Shown: positions 28,322 to 37,993, counted from the first letter of the stretch. The stretch: 64,000 nucleotides of DNA from Vibrio splendidus (GCF_001557875.1 NZ_LNRF01000003.1:1-64000), one strand, 5' to 3'. The notes: generated by a model from the letters alone, not told the origin. Translations and numbers: made by a program.

Positions 28322-30243
28322 TAAAAATCCTCAAGATAGGTGTAACCCATCAAGCCTTGCTCTAGCTCTTCAAGTACGCTTTGCTGCTCTTGCGCTGGTA
28401 CTTTCGCTGTTACCAATTCTTTGTAGTTCTGACGAATTAGGTCCATATCAATGTGAACGTAACGCATCATGTCTTCTACCGTATCGCCTTCGTTGATGTA
28501 GTCAATGTTCGCTTCTCCGCTCTCATCAACATTCACCACAACACTGTGTGTATCACCAAATAGGTTATGCATATCACCCAAGATCTCTTGGTATGCACCT
28601 ACTAGGAAGAAGCCCATTAGGTATGGTTCATCTGGGTTCCACGCAGGCACTGGCAATGTTGTTTCAATGCCTTGACCATCAACATACTGGTCAATCGTAC
28701 CATCAGAGTCACAAGTGATATCCAATACTACCGCACGTCGCTCGTCCGCATTATCCAAACCACTTAGAGGCAATACAGGGAACACCTGATCGATACCCCA
28801 AGCATCTGGCAATGACTGGAACAGTGAGAAGTTCACAAAGAACTTGTCCGCTAGTCGCTCGCTCAACTCATCCAATATAGGACGGTGGTAACGGTTCTTA
28901 GTGCTCATACGAGTGCTAAGCTCGTAGTTGATACGCAAAGACATCTGCTCAGCCCAAGCACGGTGCTGAAGGTTCAGCATACCGGTCGCAAATTGGTTGT
29001 GCGCTTCTGCAATATCACTCTGCGTGTCGTTGTAGATCTCAATCAACGCACGGTCGTCGTTACCAGCATCGAGTTCTAAGAAGTTCTTCCACATGTTGTT
29101 AAGCAGCAGTGGTGCGTCTGCTTCTGGCGCTGCCATGTCTTCAGGTGAGTAGCTTTCAGTACCAATCACGTTGGTGATCAACACAGCATGGTGCGCAGTC
29201 AGTGAGCGGCCAGACTCCGAAATAATTACAGGTTGTGGTTGATTGTAGAGCTTACAAATATCCCCGACTGTCATCACGATATTACGAGCGTATTCAAGCA
29301 AGCCGTAGTTCATTGAGTTTGAAGATTGGCTGCGCGTGCCGTCGTAATCGACCGCTAAACCACCACCAACATCTAAGAACTTCAGTTGAGCGCCAATATC
29401 ACGCAGTTCACAGTAGAAACGAGCCGCTTCACTCACACCATTGCGCACATCACGAATGTTCGCCATTTGCGAACCTAGGTGGAAGTGCACGAGCTCAAGC
29501 ACATCCAGCTGGTCTTCAGCTTTCAAACGTTCGATAACAGTAAGCACTTGTGATGCAGACAAACCAAATTTCGACTTCTCACCACCACTTGCTTGCCATT
29601 TACCTGCGCCTTGAGAAGCAAGACGAATACGTAAACCCAAACGAGGTTTTACGCCAAGTGCTTTCGCTTCAGAAAGAACAAGATCAAGCTCTGACAACTT
29701 CTCTAGAACGATAAATACTTTGTGCCCTAGCTTTTCGCCAATAAGCGCAAGACGGATGTATTCTCTGTCTTTATAACCATTGCATACGATCACAGAGCTC
29801 GCTTTTTGAGCCAGCGCCAATACCGCTAATAGTTCAGGTTTACTGCCTGCCTCTAGACCTAGTTGCTTCTGCTCTAATTGAGCTTGGCTTGCTAAGATCT
29901 CGTCAACCACTTCTTTTTGCTGGTTAACTTTAATCGGATAAACCAGTAGGTAGCGGTTGTCGTACTGATATTCGTCGATCGCTTGGTTGAATGCGTTACA
30001 GATATTGTGCACACGTTGATGCACTATTTGAGGAAAACGCACAAGAGCAGGTAAACCAATATTTCTTTGCTCTAACTGTTTTACGATCTTACTTAGGGGA
30101 ACTTGATGATCGGTTTCGCTCGGTGAAACATACACTTCACCGTTGTCATCAATTCCATAAAAACCTTGGCTCCAGTGCTTTACATTATACTCAGCACGGA
30201 TGCGTTCCAAATTAACCGAATTTTCCAATTCTAGAGACCTCAC
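28321..30243 (-). CDS. speA: Biosynthetic arginine decarboxylase (about 640 aa)
   Basis: A PLP enzyme of the alanine-racemase fold that converts arginine to agmatine and CO2. Diagnostic segments are [11 protein letters not shown] (PLP lysine), [36 protein letters not shown], the catalytic CDSDG loop and a GYTYLEDF C-terminus close to E. coli SpeA. The start is uncertain. GTG at 30243 is listed; a TTG at about 30228 has a GAGG about 9 nt upstream and gives a protein 5 residues shorter. A TTG at 30300 is unlikely. It is the first gene of the speA-speB pair. Confidence 0.95.
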   Translation of the reverse strand: MRSLELENSVNLERIRAEYNVKHWSQGFYGIDDNGEVYVSPSETDHQVPLSKIVKQLEQRNIGLPALVRFPQIVHQRVHNICNAFNQAIDEYQYDNRYLLVYPIKVNQQKEVVDEILASQAQLEQKQLGLEAGSKPELLAVLALAQKASSVIVCNGYKDREYIRLALIGEKLGHKVFIVLEKLSELDLVLSEAKALGVKPRLGLRIRLASQGAGKWQASGGEKSKFGLSASQVLTVIERLKAEDQLDVLELVHFHLGSQMANIRDVRNGVSEAARFYCELRDIGAQLKFLDVGGGLAVDYDGTRSQSSNSMNYGLLEYARNIVMTVGDICKLYNQPQPVIISESGRSLTAHHAVLITNVIGTESYSPEDMAAPEADAPLLLNNMWKNFLELDAGNDDRALIEIYNDTQSDIAEAHNQFATGMLNLQHRAWAEQMSLRINYELSTRMSTKNRYHRPILDELSERLADKFFVNFSLFQSLPDAWGIDQVFPVLPLSGLDNADERRAVVLDITCDSDGTIDQYVDGQGIETTLPVPAWNPDEPYLMGFFLVGAYQEILGDMHNLFGDTHSVVVNVDESGEANIDYINEGDTVEDMMRYVHIDMDLIRQNYKELVTAKVPAQEQQSVLEELEQGLMGYTYLEDF

Positions 30244-30789
30244 ACTATAGGGCCATCGACAGAAGATACCTCTTTGGAATAGCGAGGTATAACCCAACAA
30301 AAAACGCTCAAAAACGATTTGTTGGCTGCATTAACCGATATTATGAAGAGCGAGTCCAACCATAGATATTTGTGGTTACGATTACGTTTTTTTATCGACC
30401 GATCGACTTAAAATGACAGATAAGGAATTACAAGGTTTTAGGGCAAAAAGCAGGCTGAAGCGCATTAAATATAAAGCACTTTCTCATAAAAAATCAGGTG
30501 AATAAAATAGCATTTGCACCTAAAACTCTTGGCTAATTTGGTGATGTTAAGTCAGGTTTGTGACAAACATGCGCACTTCCCGATCACAACTCTCGCTATC
30601 ACCAACACGGCTTGTATCCCTCGATTCGATGCCTACTAATACTTCATTCTTCCTACTAAAAATCGCCCAGTTCAATGTTGTAGCCGCTCAATTATTGAAC
30701 TTTTCTTGCGCGCATCTTGTATTCGGTTGGATATTCTTGTAATTTTAACTGGCCGACCAATCGGTCAGCCTTCGAATTTAGGGGATACT
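30244..30789. other. Divergent intergenic region between speA and the aldehyde dehydrogenase
   Basis: About 545 bases hold the outward promoters of both units. Near 30397-30410 is a TCGACCGATCGAC palindromic stretch, and at 30751-30770 is the probable TetR operator (separate entry). An AGGGG ribosome site for the dehydrogenase lies at 30779-30784. No gene is supported; a 60-codon plus-strand frame at 30560 has no ribosome site. Confidence 0.5.
30751..30770. promoter_or_regulatory. Probable TetR-family operator upstream of the aldehyde dehydrogenase
   Basis: GGCCGACCAATCGGTCAGCC contains an imperfect palindrome centred on GACCAATCGGTC, 20 bases before the start codon of the operon that ends in its own TetR gene. 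TetR regulators usually bind such 14-20 bp palindromes and repress their operon. The assignment is by position and symmetry. Confidence 0.5.
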
Positions 30790-32226
30790 ATGAGCCATAA
30801 TCTAGACCTTGAACCAAACACGTCAAGCACCAACGACATGGATCAACTGTTCAACCGACAACAAGATCACTACCGTAACAACGTTAATCCAACACTTGAG
30901 CAGAGACGAAATGATCTCTCAGTCTTGAAAAAACTATTAATGCGCTACCAAGAGCAGTTAATTGAAGCGGTATCAGAAGATTATGGCCATCGAGCAAAGC
31001 ACGACAGCTTAATTGCTGACATCACCCCTTCCCTACACCAGATCAATTACAGTGATAAAAACCTTAAGAAGTGGTTGAAGCCTTCACGTCGAAAAGCCGG
31101 CTTGATGCTAACACCAGCCAAGATTACTGTGCATTATCAACCGGTAGGTGTGGTTGGCATCATCGTGCCTTGGAACTTCCCAGTTATGCTCTCTTTGGGT
31201 CCTCTAATTACAGCATTGGCAGCAGGTAACACAGCAATGCTCAAGATGTCTGAGTTTACTCCTGCAACTAACCGTGTTTTGAAAGCGATGTTGGCCGAAG
31301 GTTTCAGTGAAGAACAAGTGGCGATCATCGAAGGTGAAGCCGACGTTTCTGCTAAGTTTAGCCAGCTGCCGTTTGACCATATCCTGTTCACAGGCTCAAC
31401 CGCTGTTGGTAAGCACGTAATGAAAGCTGCAGCCGCGAACTTAACGCCAGTGACACTTGAGCTAGGCGGCAAGTCTCCAACGATTATTGCCCCAGATTTC
31501 GATGTCGCTGACGCCGTTGAACGTATCTTGTTTGCCAAGAGCTTAAACGCAGGTCAAATCTGTGTCGCGCCTGACTACATCTTGCTGCCAAGAGAAAAAG
31601 TCGATGCGTTTATCACCGCTTACAAGCGCTACTTCAAGAAGCTCTATAAAGCGGGAATTGAGAGCAAAGACTTAACCTCAGTGGTTAACATGCGCCAGTA
31701 CAATCGATTAAAAGGTGTGGTTGAAGATGCGAAGTCAAAGGGTGCTGTGATACACACAGTTACCGAGCAGGCACAAGACGATGTGAACCACAGAATGACA
31801 CCGCACCTTCTCACCGAAGTGAATGATGACATGGTGGCAATGCAAGAAGAGTTGTTTGGTCCAGTGCTTCCTATCGTGCCTTATGATTCGATTGAAGAAG
31901 CGATAAGCTACATAACAACAAGAGAACGTCCACTTGCGCTGTACCTAATGAGTCACGACAAGAAAACCCAAGACCGATTCCTATCGGACACTCATTCAGG
32001 CGGCGTTTGTATCAATGACTCTTTGGTGCATGTGGCAGCAGAAGACGCACCGTTTGGTGGTATTGGCCCTTCAGGCATGGGACACTACCACGGTATTGAA
32101 GGCTTCAAGACCTTTAGCCATGCAAAAACCGTTCTAAGCAGAGGAAAAATCAACTTCACCAAGTTAATGCACCCTCCATACAACAACCCAATCAAGAAAA
32201 TGATGTTCAAAGTACTGAATCGATGA
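30790..32226 (+). CDS. Coniferyl-aldehyde-dehydrogenase-like NAD(P) aldehyde dehydrogenase (478 aa)
   Basis: An aldehyde dehydrogenase superfamily enzyme that oxidises an aldehyde to the acid. Visible motifs are the VPWNFPVMLSLGPL cofactor segment, FTGSTAVGKHVM, the general base ELGGKSPTII and the catalytic cysteine in NAGQICVAPDY. The sequence resembles the CalB-like subgroup, which includes enzymes acting on aromatic or long-chain aldehydes. The substrate here is unknown. The ATG at 30790 has AGGGG upstream; a longer frame from 30706 lacks a ribosome site. The stop overlaps the next gene's start (ATGA), so dehydrogenase and TetR regulator are co-translated. Confidence 0.88.
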   Translation: MSHNLDLEPNTSSTNDMDQLFNRQQDHYRNNVNPTLEQRRNDLSVLKKLLMRYQEQLIEAVSEDYGHRAKHDSLIADITPSLHQINYSDKNLKKWLKPSRRKAGLMLTPAKITVHYQPVGVVGIIVPWNFPVMLSLGPLITALAAGNTAMLKMSEFTPATNRVLKAMLAEGFSEEQVAIIEGEADVSAKFSQLPFDHILFTGSTAVGKHVMKAAAANLTPVTLELGGKSPTIIAPDFDVADAVERILFAKSLNAGQICVAPDYILLPREKVDAFITAYKRYFKKLYKAGIESKDLTSVVNMRQYNRLKGVVEDAKSKGAVIHTVTEQAQDDVNHRMTPHLLTEVNDDMVAMQEELFGPVLPIVPYDSIEEAISYITTRERPLALYLMSHDKKTQDRFLSDTHSGGVCINDSLVHVAAEDAPFGGIGPSGMGHYHGIEGFKTFSHAKTVLSRGKINFTKLMHPPYNNPIKKMMFKVLNR

Positions 32227-32810
32227 TTACAAAAAGGCAAAAAATCCTAGATGCCGCGCTCCTACTCTTTTCCCAACAAGGGTTAGAGGGCACATCTACT
32301 GGGCAAATAGCGAAGACCGCCGGTGTAGCGAAAGCGACACTGTTTCATCACTTTGAGAACAAATCTCTACTGATTGATGAACTGTTTCGTGAATTGAAAG
32401 TAGAGCTATTTTCTACTCTGGCTCAGCACACAGAAATTGCTGAACAAAATCGCTATCAAGCCTTTAAATTCATGTGGATGACCGGAATTGAGTGGGCATT
32501 GGAAAACCCAGTCGCCATGAAATTCTTCACCAATGTGCACTTTGACCCAACGACTCAAACTCGTGAAGTCATTGTTTCGCAGATGTTTGCGTCACTCGAT
32601 GACATCATTTTGAAAGGACAGCAAGCCGAAGAGTTGATGGTGTTAGAGATTAATCTCGTGAGACACTTCATCCATAGCCACTTTTTGATCTGTGCGAACT
32701 GGCTTATTGATCAACAAGAGCCGCAGCCAGAGCAGTCAGAAAAGTACATCAACGACAGTTTTGATATGTGCTGGCGTGCTATTGGTGGTCAAGCTCAGTC
32801 GTCCTGTTAG
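32223..32810 (+). CDS. TetR-family transcriptional regulator (195 aa)
   Basis: The N-terminal helix-turn-helix is typical: QKILDAALLLFSQQGLEGTS, then GQIAKTAGVAKATLFHHF and ENKSLLIDELF. The remaining about 140 residues are the variable ligand-binding domain. It overlaps the aldehyde dehydrogenase by 4 nt. It probably represses the pair through the palindrome at 30751-30770 and responds to an aldehyde-related or fatty ligand; the ligand is inferred only by analogy. Confidence 0.9.
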   Translation: MITKRQKILDAALLLFSQQGLEGTSTGQIAKTAGVAKATLFHHFENKSLLIDELFRELKVELFSTLAQHTEIAEQNRYQAFKFMWMTGIEWALENPVAMKFFTNVHFDPTTQTREVIVSQMFASLDDIILKGQQAEELMVLEINLVRHFIHSHFLICANWLIDQQEPQPEQSEKYINDSFDMCWRAIGGQAQSSC

Positions 32811-32875
32811 CTAGATTATCTGCGAGCTATAAGCTAAATACCCTGCCATTTAGCAGTGTCAGGTTTCATCGAATC

Positions 32876-32904
32876 AATAAAAGCGTCCCATCGGCGCTTT
32901 TATT
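32876..32904 (+). terminator. Rho-independent terminator after the tetR gene
   Basis: AATAAAAGCG and CGCTTTTATT form a 10-bp perfect stem around TCCCATCGG, with a short T/A-rich tail. It lies 66 bases past the tetR stop codon. Confidence 0.8.
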
Positions 32905-33272
32905 ATTTGGGTACATTTTAATCACTTCACCCTGTTGACTTTCTAAGCCCGTATTCAGTACCATTCCACCATCATTTCAAAAGAGAATAACGCCATAATG
33001 AAGTACTAGCATCCTGACATCCGATTTATTTTTTAAAAATCATTTGGACACTCGGGGTTAGTGGGCGTTACTTCGTCATCTATTTTCGCGACAAATCAAG
33101 TTCTTAAAGATCCGTTTTTTACAAACAACCATCTTTAAGACCAGCTCCTCAAAGACAGAAATCACATCAACACCCTATTTCCTATCTTTGATTGGCATGC
33201 TACCTAAGTAACGTCTTTGGCGATCTATACATAGAATTCTGTGTAGGGTTCTATATAGAAAAAGCGCCTCAC

Positions 33273-33302
33273 CCCTTTTACTCGTTTACACGTAAAGGGA
33301 GG
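33273..33302 (+). promoter_or_regulatory. Hairpin overlapping the ABC-F ribosome-binding site
   Basis: CCCTTT (33273-33278) can pair with AAAGGG (33294-33299), extended by two pairs past a bulged T. This would bury the first half of the AAGGGAGG Shine-Dalgarno at 33295-33302, eight bases before the ATG. It could attenuate translation; effect inferred from sequence alone. Confidence 0.4.
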
Positions 33303-33309
33303 TATTTCT

Positions 33310-34884
33310 ATGCCTACTATATTAGCCAATAATCTCTCATTCCAACTCAATACTGGTGAGTGGTTATTCAAAGACATCACCTTCAATTTGAGCACTCGCC
33401 TCACCGGCCTAGTCGGAAGAAACGGGGCTGGAAAATCATTGTTGCTTTCATTGCTCGTTGGACAAAAACAGCCCACAACGGGCAGTGTTTCGCGCCAAGG
33501 TTCAATCGGCTTCTACTCTCAGTTACCCTCAGAGCTTTTAGATAGCGAAATCAACATTGCTGACTTCTTAGGTATCACTGAAAAGCTAAATGCCTTGCAA
33601 GCCATCGAGCAAGGTAGCTGCGAAATTCAGCACTTCAATATCGTTGGTGACGATTGGGATTTACAAGAAAGCATTCAACAGCTTTTAGCTACATTGAAAA
33701 TAACCAGTGAGTTAACGACACCGTGCAACACATTAAGTGGTGGCCAACTTGCCCTCTTGCAACTCCATCGCTTATTTACCTCGAACCACGACATTTTAAT
33801 TCTCGATGAACCTTCCAACCATTTGGATAGCGACGGACGTAATTGGTTATTAGAACAGTGCCAGTTGTTTGAAGGCAAAATACTAATCGTCAGTCACGAC
33901 CGAAGCTTATTGAGGAACATGGAGGGGATCTACCACCTTAATAGTTTGGGGTTACGTTTCTACAAAGGAAACTACGATGATTACTTCAAACAAATGTCGA
34001 GCCAAAGTGAAGCATTGGACAAGCAGATTGCGCATCATCAGTCCGAAAAGAAACGACTCGAGCGTCAAGCTCAAGCCAACAAGGAAAAGGCGCAGCAGCG
34101 AGAATCTCAGGGAAACCGACTCAGAAAGTCAGGCAGCCAACCCAAGATCCTATTGGATGCGATGAAAGACAAAGCAGGACAAAGCCAAGCCGCGTCTGCG
34201 ATAAGCCAAAGGAATCTCATTGACCAAAACCAACATAAACTTCAGTCGCTTAAAGAACAAAAGGAACGGCTGAAACCGCAGGCCTTGTATCTACAACAGA
34301 GTAATAGCAAGAAAAAGAACGCGCTGTTAACTGTTGAAGATTGCCGACTTGACTATGGATCTGGTGCCGCTATCCACTTTTCTCTATCACAAGGTGAACA
34401 ATGTTATCTAACAGGCGCAAACGGCTGTGGTAAATCGACACTGTTGAAAGCGATTCACAACGAGCACACGAACTACACTGGTATCATCAAACGCTTAGGA
34501 TCTACGGTATACCTTGATCAACATTTTGGTTTATTGGATACCCACGACACCATGTTCGATAGCCTTATGATACATAGTGATGAGCTCACAGAAAGTGATG
34601 TTCGGACATTGTTAGCAGCTATCGGCTTTAGGCGTGATTCCGTATACCGCAAAGTCGCTCACCTTAGTGGCGGAGAGAAAATGAAACTGGCGATGTTGAT
34701 TGTCAGCCATAAGCAAGACTCTCCACTACTCCTGCTTGATGAGCCAGACAATCATCTAGACATCGACTCAAAGCAGATATTAGCGTCAGCTTTGCGTGAA
34801 TACCGAGGTGCTTTTATCTTAGTCAGTCATGACGTGGATTTTGTTGAGGAGGTCGGAGTTAGCCAAAATCGTATTCAGCTTTAA
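33310..34884 (+). CDS. ABC-F family ATPase (524 aa)
   Basis: Two ABC ATPase domains sit in one chain with no membrane segment. Domain 1 has GRNGAGKS (Walker A), LSGGQ and ILILDEPSNHLD. Domain 2 has GANGCGKST, LSGGEK and LLLLDEPDNHLD. The linker (about residues 225-330) is charged and helical. ABC-F proteins act on the ribosome, as translation factors or ribosome-protection (resistance) proteins. This one is not clearly EttA, Uup, YbiT or YheS. The strong AAGGGAGG ribosome site lies in a possible hairpin. A terminator follows. Whether it gives drug resistance cannot be told from sequence. Confidence 0.88.
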   Translation: MPTILANNLSFQLNTGEWLFKDITFNLSTRLTGLVGRNGAGKSLLLSLLVGQKQPTTGSVSRQGSIGFYSQLPSELLDSEINIADFLGITEKLNALQAIEQGSCEIQHFNIVGDDWDLQESIQQLLATLKITSELTTPCNTLSGGQLALLQLHRLFTSNHDILILDEPSNHLDSDGRNWLLEQCQLFEGKILIVSHDRSLLRNMEGIYHLNSLGLRFYKGNYDDYFKQMSSQSEALDKQIAHHQSEKKRLERQAQANKEKAQQRESQGNRLRKSGSQPKILLDAMKDKAGQSQAASAISQRNLIDQNQHKLQSLKEQKERLKPQALYLQQSNSKKKNALLTVEDCRLDYGSGAAIHFSLSQGEQCYLTGANGCGKSTLLKAIHNEHTNYTGIIKRLGSTVYLDQHFGLLDTHDTMFDSLMIHSDELTESDVRTLLAAIGFRRDSVYRKVAHLSGGEKMKLAMLIVSHKQDSPLLLLDEPDNHLDIDSKQILASALREYRGAFILVSHDVDFVEEVGVSQNRIQL

Positions 34885-34914
34885 GCTTGATATCAACGAC
34901 CACTGAGCATAGAT

Positions 34915-34942
34915 AGGCGAGTATTGTTGCGGATACTCGCCT
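34915..34942 (+). terminator. Rho-independent terminator of the ABC-F gene
   Basis: AGGCGAGTAT and ATACTCGCCT form a 10-bp perfect stem around an 8-base loop, followed by TTCTCG. It is 30 bases past the ABC-F stop. Confidence 0.8.
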
Positions 34943-34999
34943 TTCTCGATTGAGACAAGTAAACTACGCGCCTCGAACATCTAATCATAAGGCTAAGGT

Positions 35000-36238
35000 T
35001 TGCATACTCTAGAACAATTAAAATCAGGGCAACTTAAAGGTATTAAGCGCTTAAAATTATCAGAAGCTCTCACTGAGTTTCCATTGGAAATCTTGGATCT
35101 CGCCGATTCACTAGAGATTCTGGATCTTTCGGGGAATCAGCTATCAGACTTGCCTGAAGAGTTATCACAGCTTACTCACCTACGTATCATCTTTGCATCG
35201 AATAACCTGTTCACGCACCTTCCTGATGTTCTTGGGTCACTTCCTAAGCTTGAAATGATCGGTTTCAAGACCAACCAAATCAAAACCGTAAGTGAAGTAT
35301 CTCTACCACCTCAATTACGCTGGTTGATCCTGACCGACAACGCCATCGAAGTTCTACCGAACTCACTGGGTGAAAGACCAAGACTGCAGAAGCTAGCACT
35401 CGCAGGTAACCAGCTTCGCGCTTTACCTGAGAGTATGGAAAAGCTATCCAACCTCGAACTGGTTCGCTTGTCTGCAAACCAACTGACTGAATTCCCAGAG
35501 TTCCTTATCAAGCTACCAAAACTGGCTTGGCTAGCGTTTGCGGGTAACCCGTTTTGCAAACACCCTAGCAGCTTAGATAGCGTGCCTGCGGTTAGCTCGC
35601 AAAGCTATTCACTGAATCAAGTACTTGGCCAAGGCGCATCTGGCGTGATCTCGCATGCAAGCTGGCTAAACAGCGACTTCGATTTTCCACAGGAAGTGGC
35701 GGTTAAAGTGTTTAAAGGCGAAGTCACCAGTGACGGCTACCCACATGATGAACTGGAAGCGTGCCTTCAAGCAGGCCACCATAGCAACCTAGTAAAGTCT
35801 ATCGCCCAAGTGGACGAGCAAGATTACCTTGCATTGGTGATGGAGCTTATCCCAAGTAACTATTACAACCTAGGTTTGCCACCTACTCTTGAAAGCTGTA
35901 CTCGTGATACGTTCAACGAAGGCTTTGAACTTCCGCTCTCGCAAATCGACAACATTGTGACTCAGATGATCGATGTATTTAATCACCTACATGACAACAA
36001 GGTTTGTCACGGTGACTTGTATGCGCACAACACCCTAGTCAATGAACAAGGCCAAATGATCTTTGGTGATTTTGGAGCGGCGACCATCTATGGTTACTTG
36101 AATGAAGAGCAGCAGCAAGGCATTCGACGTATCGAAGCTCGCGCTCTCAAGTACTTTATTGATGACTTGCTAACGGTTTGTGCGAAACAAGATGTTGGAA
36201 GTGAACTGCACTCTCGCCTAACAAACTTTGAAGCGTAA
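35000..36238 (+). CDS. Leucine-rich-repeat protein with C-terminal protein kinase domain (412 aa)
   Basis: Residues about 35-190 contain six or seven leucine-rich repeats of the LxxLxLSxNxLxxLPxx type. Residues about 200-400 form a protein-kinase-like domain: glycine-rich loop GQGASGV, VAVKVF (the ATP-binding Lys), the catalytic loop HGDLYAHN and a metal-binding GDFG. Length is about normal for this bacterial LRR-kinase family. The listed start is TTG with TAAGG 7 nt upstream; no ATG fits better. The protein has no membrane segment, so it is probably cytoplasmic. Substrate unknown. Confidence 0.82.
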   Translation: MHTLEQLKSGQLKGIKRLKLSEALTEFPLEILDLADSLEILDLSGNQLSDLPEELSQLTHLRIIFASNNLFTHLPDVLGSLPKLEMIGFKTNQIKTVSEVSLPPQLRWLILTDNAIEVLPNSLGERPRLQKLALAGNQLRALPESMEKLSNLELVRLSANQLTEFPEFLIKLPKLAWLAFAGNPFCKHPSSLDSVPAVSSQSYSLNQVLGQGASGVISHASWLNSDFDFPQEVAVKVFKGEVTSDGYPHDELEACLQAGHHSNLVKSIAQVDEQDYLALVMELIPSNYYNLGLPPTLESCTRDTFNEGFELPLSQIDNIVTQMIDVFNHLHDNKVCHGDLYAHNTLVNEQGQMIFGDFGAATIYGYLNEEQQQGIRRIEARALKYFIDDLLTVCAKQDVGSELHSRLTNFEA

Positions 36239-36299
36239 ACGCAGTAGATAAACAGAATTCAAAGAATGCTAGCGCTTAGTTAGCTTCGCCAGAAACAAC

Positions 36300-36323
36300 A
36301 AAGCCAACATCACTGTTGGCTTT
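36300..36323 (+). terminator. Rho-independent terminator of the LRR-kinase gene
   Basis: AAAGCCAACA and TGTTGGCTTT form a 10-bp stem around TCAC, followed by a T-rich tail (TTGCTTTTTGCTTTTTGG). Confidence 0.9.
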
Positions 36324-36376
36324 TTGCTTTTTGCTTTTTGGAAAGTCGCCAGCTTGATCAAGCTCGACGAAAAGAA

Positions 36377-36826
36377 TTAACGCTCAACTTGCACCAGCTT
36401 GAGATACGAATGCAGCTCGCCGTTCTTATATTCCACCGCTGAGTGAATATTAAGGTCTGCTCGAGCTACAACCGCGAATTGGTATCGGTTATCGCCTTTA
36501 GTAATCTCAACGTGCAGTAAGCCGTCTTTTAACTGCCATCGCCCTATCGTTTTAAAGCGGTCAAATAAACGGTATTCAGTAAGAGTGCCATCCGCTTTAA
36601 AATGCACTTCAGTAATGTATCCACCCGGGCAGCTTTTTACCCAAACACGGTTTTCAATATCACTGATAACAAAGTCGCGCTTGGTTGCACGCCAAACTAA
36701 AAACGCTTCGCTGTCGTAAAGATCGATGTCGAGATCGGTACGAGGAATTAACGGCTGGTCAGTTTGCTCACGACAATAAAGTTGAAGCAAGATTTGCGGT
36801 TTAGTGTCGTTCGATAACTCTGCCAT
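36377..36826 (-). CDS. Conserved hypothetical protein (149 aa)
   Basis: I do not recognise the family. The protein is soluble with no signal peptide or membrane segment, and looks beta-rich: alternating strands with aromatic residues, for example GGYITEVHFKADGTLTEYRLF and GRWQLKDGLLHVEIT. It could be a lipocalin-like or beta-barrel small domain. It lies 50 bases downstream of yqfB on the same strand and may be co-transcribed with it. A weak GAGGAGGGAT ribosome site lies just upstream of its ATG. Confidence 0.7.
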   Translation of the reverse strand: MAELSNDTKPQILLQLYCREQTDQPLIPRTDLDIDLYDSEAFLVWRATKRDFVISDIENRVWVKSCPGGYITEVHFKADGTLTEYRLFDRFKTIGRWQLKDGLLHVEITKGDNRYQFAVVARADLNIHSAVEYKNGELHSYLKLVQVER

Positions 36827-36875
36827 AATCCCTCCTCCCCACCCAAAAACTGCACTAAACGTGCGTTGTTAGTGA

Positions 36876-37190
36876 TTAAACCAGCTCGTAAGAGACAACG
36901 TAAAGCTGAGAAATACCTGGGTAGATATCTTGAATCACATCTTTCAGCACTTGCAGCGTCATGTTCTCTTGTTGTGCATGGAACTCACCCAGCTCATCGA
37001 ACAGAATTGGTTCTACGCTGATGATCTTAAGATTACAGAACACGCGCCCTTCTTCTAACGTTGAGACTTCAACAACGCTGCCCGGTTGGTAATCACGCTC
37101 TGATTCATCGCGAATAGTAATGGTCTTTTTGCCAGAAAGGATGTCAGCTTCAAAACGTCCAAAGAACGTCATAGTAGTTGGTGCGGTCAT
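36876..37190 (-). CDS. yqfB: N4-acetylcytidine amidohydrolase, ASCH domain (104 aa)
   Basis: The sequence aligns end to end with E. coli YqfB (103 aa), which hydrolyses N4-acetylcytidine to cytidine. The conserved core TITIRDESE (about 23-31) and AQQENMTL (about 72-79) are present. The residues equivalent to E. coli K21, T24 and E74 are Lys22, Thr25 and Glu75. Length is normal. It is probably in nucleoside salvage of RNA-derived acetylcytidine. Confidence 0.9.
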   Translation of the reverse strand: MTAPTTMTFFGRFEADILSGKKTITIRDESERDYQPGSVVEVSTLEEGRVFCNLKIISVEPILFDELGEFHAQQENMTLQVLKDVIQDIYPGISQLYVVSYELV

Positions 37191-37351
37191 TTATATCGGT
37201 CGCTTAACATTTAAAGGTTAGGTAGATGTTTATATACCAGAATGCCAGATCAAGCGAATAAAAATTAGATGGGGAAGTTCATCTCGTCATTCCCAAGACT
37301 GACGGTGGAAGGAGTTGGGAATCTCTAAAAGAGACAAATTACAGACAATAA

Positions 37352-37377
37352 AAAAGGAGAACCGAAGTTCTCCTTTT
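37352..37377 (-). terminator. Rho-independent terminator of rplT, UUCG tetraloop
   Basis: On the minus strand AAAAGGAGAAC and its complement form an 11-bp stem closed by the stable UUCG loop, then a T run (TTTTTTATTG). It lies 26 bases past the rplT stop. Confidence 0.95.
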
Positions 37378-37402
37378 CTTAAACCTTTAAGCTAACTCTA
37401 AA

Positions 37403-37756
37403 TTATAGAGATGCTTTCGCTTTTTCAACTAGAACAGCAAATGCTGCTTTGTCGAATACTGCGATGTCAGCAAGAATCTTACGGTCGATCTCGATAGATG
37501 CTTTCTTAAGGCCATTGATGAAACGGCTGTAAGATAGACCATTTTGACGAGATGCCGCGTTGATACGTGCAATCCAAAGTTGACGGAATTGACGTTTCTT
37601 GTTGCGACGGTCACGGTAAGCGTATTGACCAGCTTTGGTAACTGCTTGGAAAGCTACGCGGTAAACACGTGAACGTGCTCCGTAGTAACCTTTAGCTTGT
37701 TTTAGAACTTTCTTATGACGTGCACGAGCTTGTACACCACGTTTTACGCGAGGCAT
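37403..37756 (-). CDS. rplT: 50S ribosomal protein L20 (117 aa)
   Basis: [16 protein letters not shown] at the start and the [25 protein letters not shown] segment identify L20, an assembly protein of the large ribosomal subunit. Length is 117, as in most bacteria. It is the last gene of the thrS-infC-rpmI-rplT cluster. In E. coli L20 represses rpmI translation by binding its leader, and the same could apply here. Confidence 0.98.
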   Translation of the reverse strand: MPRVKRGVQARARHKKVLKQAKGYYGARSRVYRVAFQAVTKAGQYAYRDRRNKKRQFRQLWIARINAASRQNGLSYSRFINGLKKASIEIDRKILADIAVFDKAAFAVLVEKAKASL

Positions 37757-37798
37757 TATGCTTCTCCTAAACTAAACGAATTTATAAACTAAAAAGAA

Positions 37799-37993
37799 TT
37801 AAGCGTATGGCATCATACGTAGAACTTGAGCAACTTCACATTTAGGAAGGATCGAGTTCGGACGTAGCTGACGCTTGTTCTTAGTAGTACGCTTAGTCAG
37901 GATGTGACGTTTACCAGCGTGCTTAAACTTAATACCACCAGCAGTTTTCTGGAAACGCTTAGCAGCACCTTTGTTGGTTTTCATCTTAGGCAT
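37799..37993 (-). CDS. rpmI: 50S ribosomal protein L35 (64 aa)
   Basis: [17 protein letters not shown] is the classical L35 start; the protein is highly basic and of normal length. It sits between infC and rplT, 42 bases upstream of rplT on the same strand. The infC-rpmI gap holds a hairpin at 38048-38076 in the place where E. coli carries the L20 operator. Confidence 0.98.
   Translation of the reverse strand: MPKMKTNKGAAKRFQKTAGGIKFKHAGKRHILTKRTTKNKRQLRPNSILPKCEVAQVLRMMPYA

Larger units (their letters stand above)
32811..33309. other. Intergenic region upstream of the ABC-F gene
   Basis: About 500 bases: a terminator at 32876-32904 ends the dehydrogenase-tetR unit, then an AT-rich stretch leads to the ABC-F promoter. 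Near the start codon there is a 12-base palindrome (TTCTATATAGAA at 33249) and a hairpin that covers part of the ribosome site (33273-33302). No convincing leader peptide or gene was found. Confidence 0.5.

Noticed and set aside
30244..30300. Longer speA start at TTG 30300
   Set aside because: The extra 19 residues do not resemble SpeA proteins and no ribosome site precedes the TTG.
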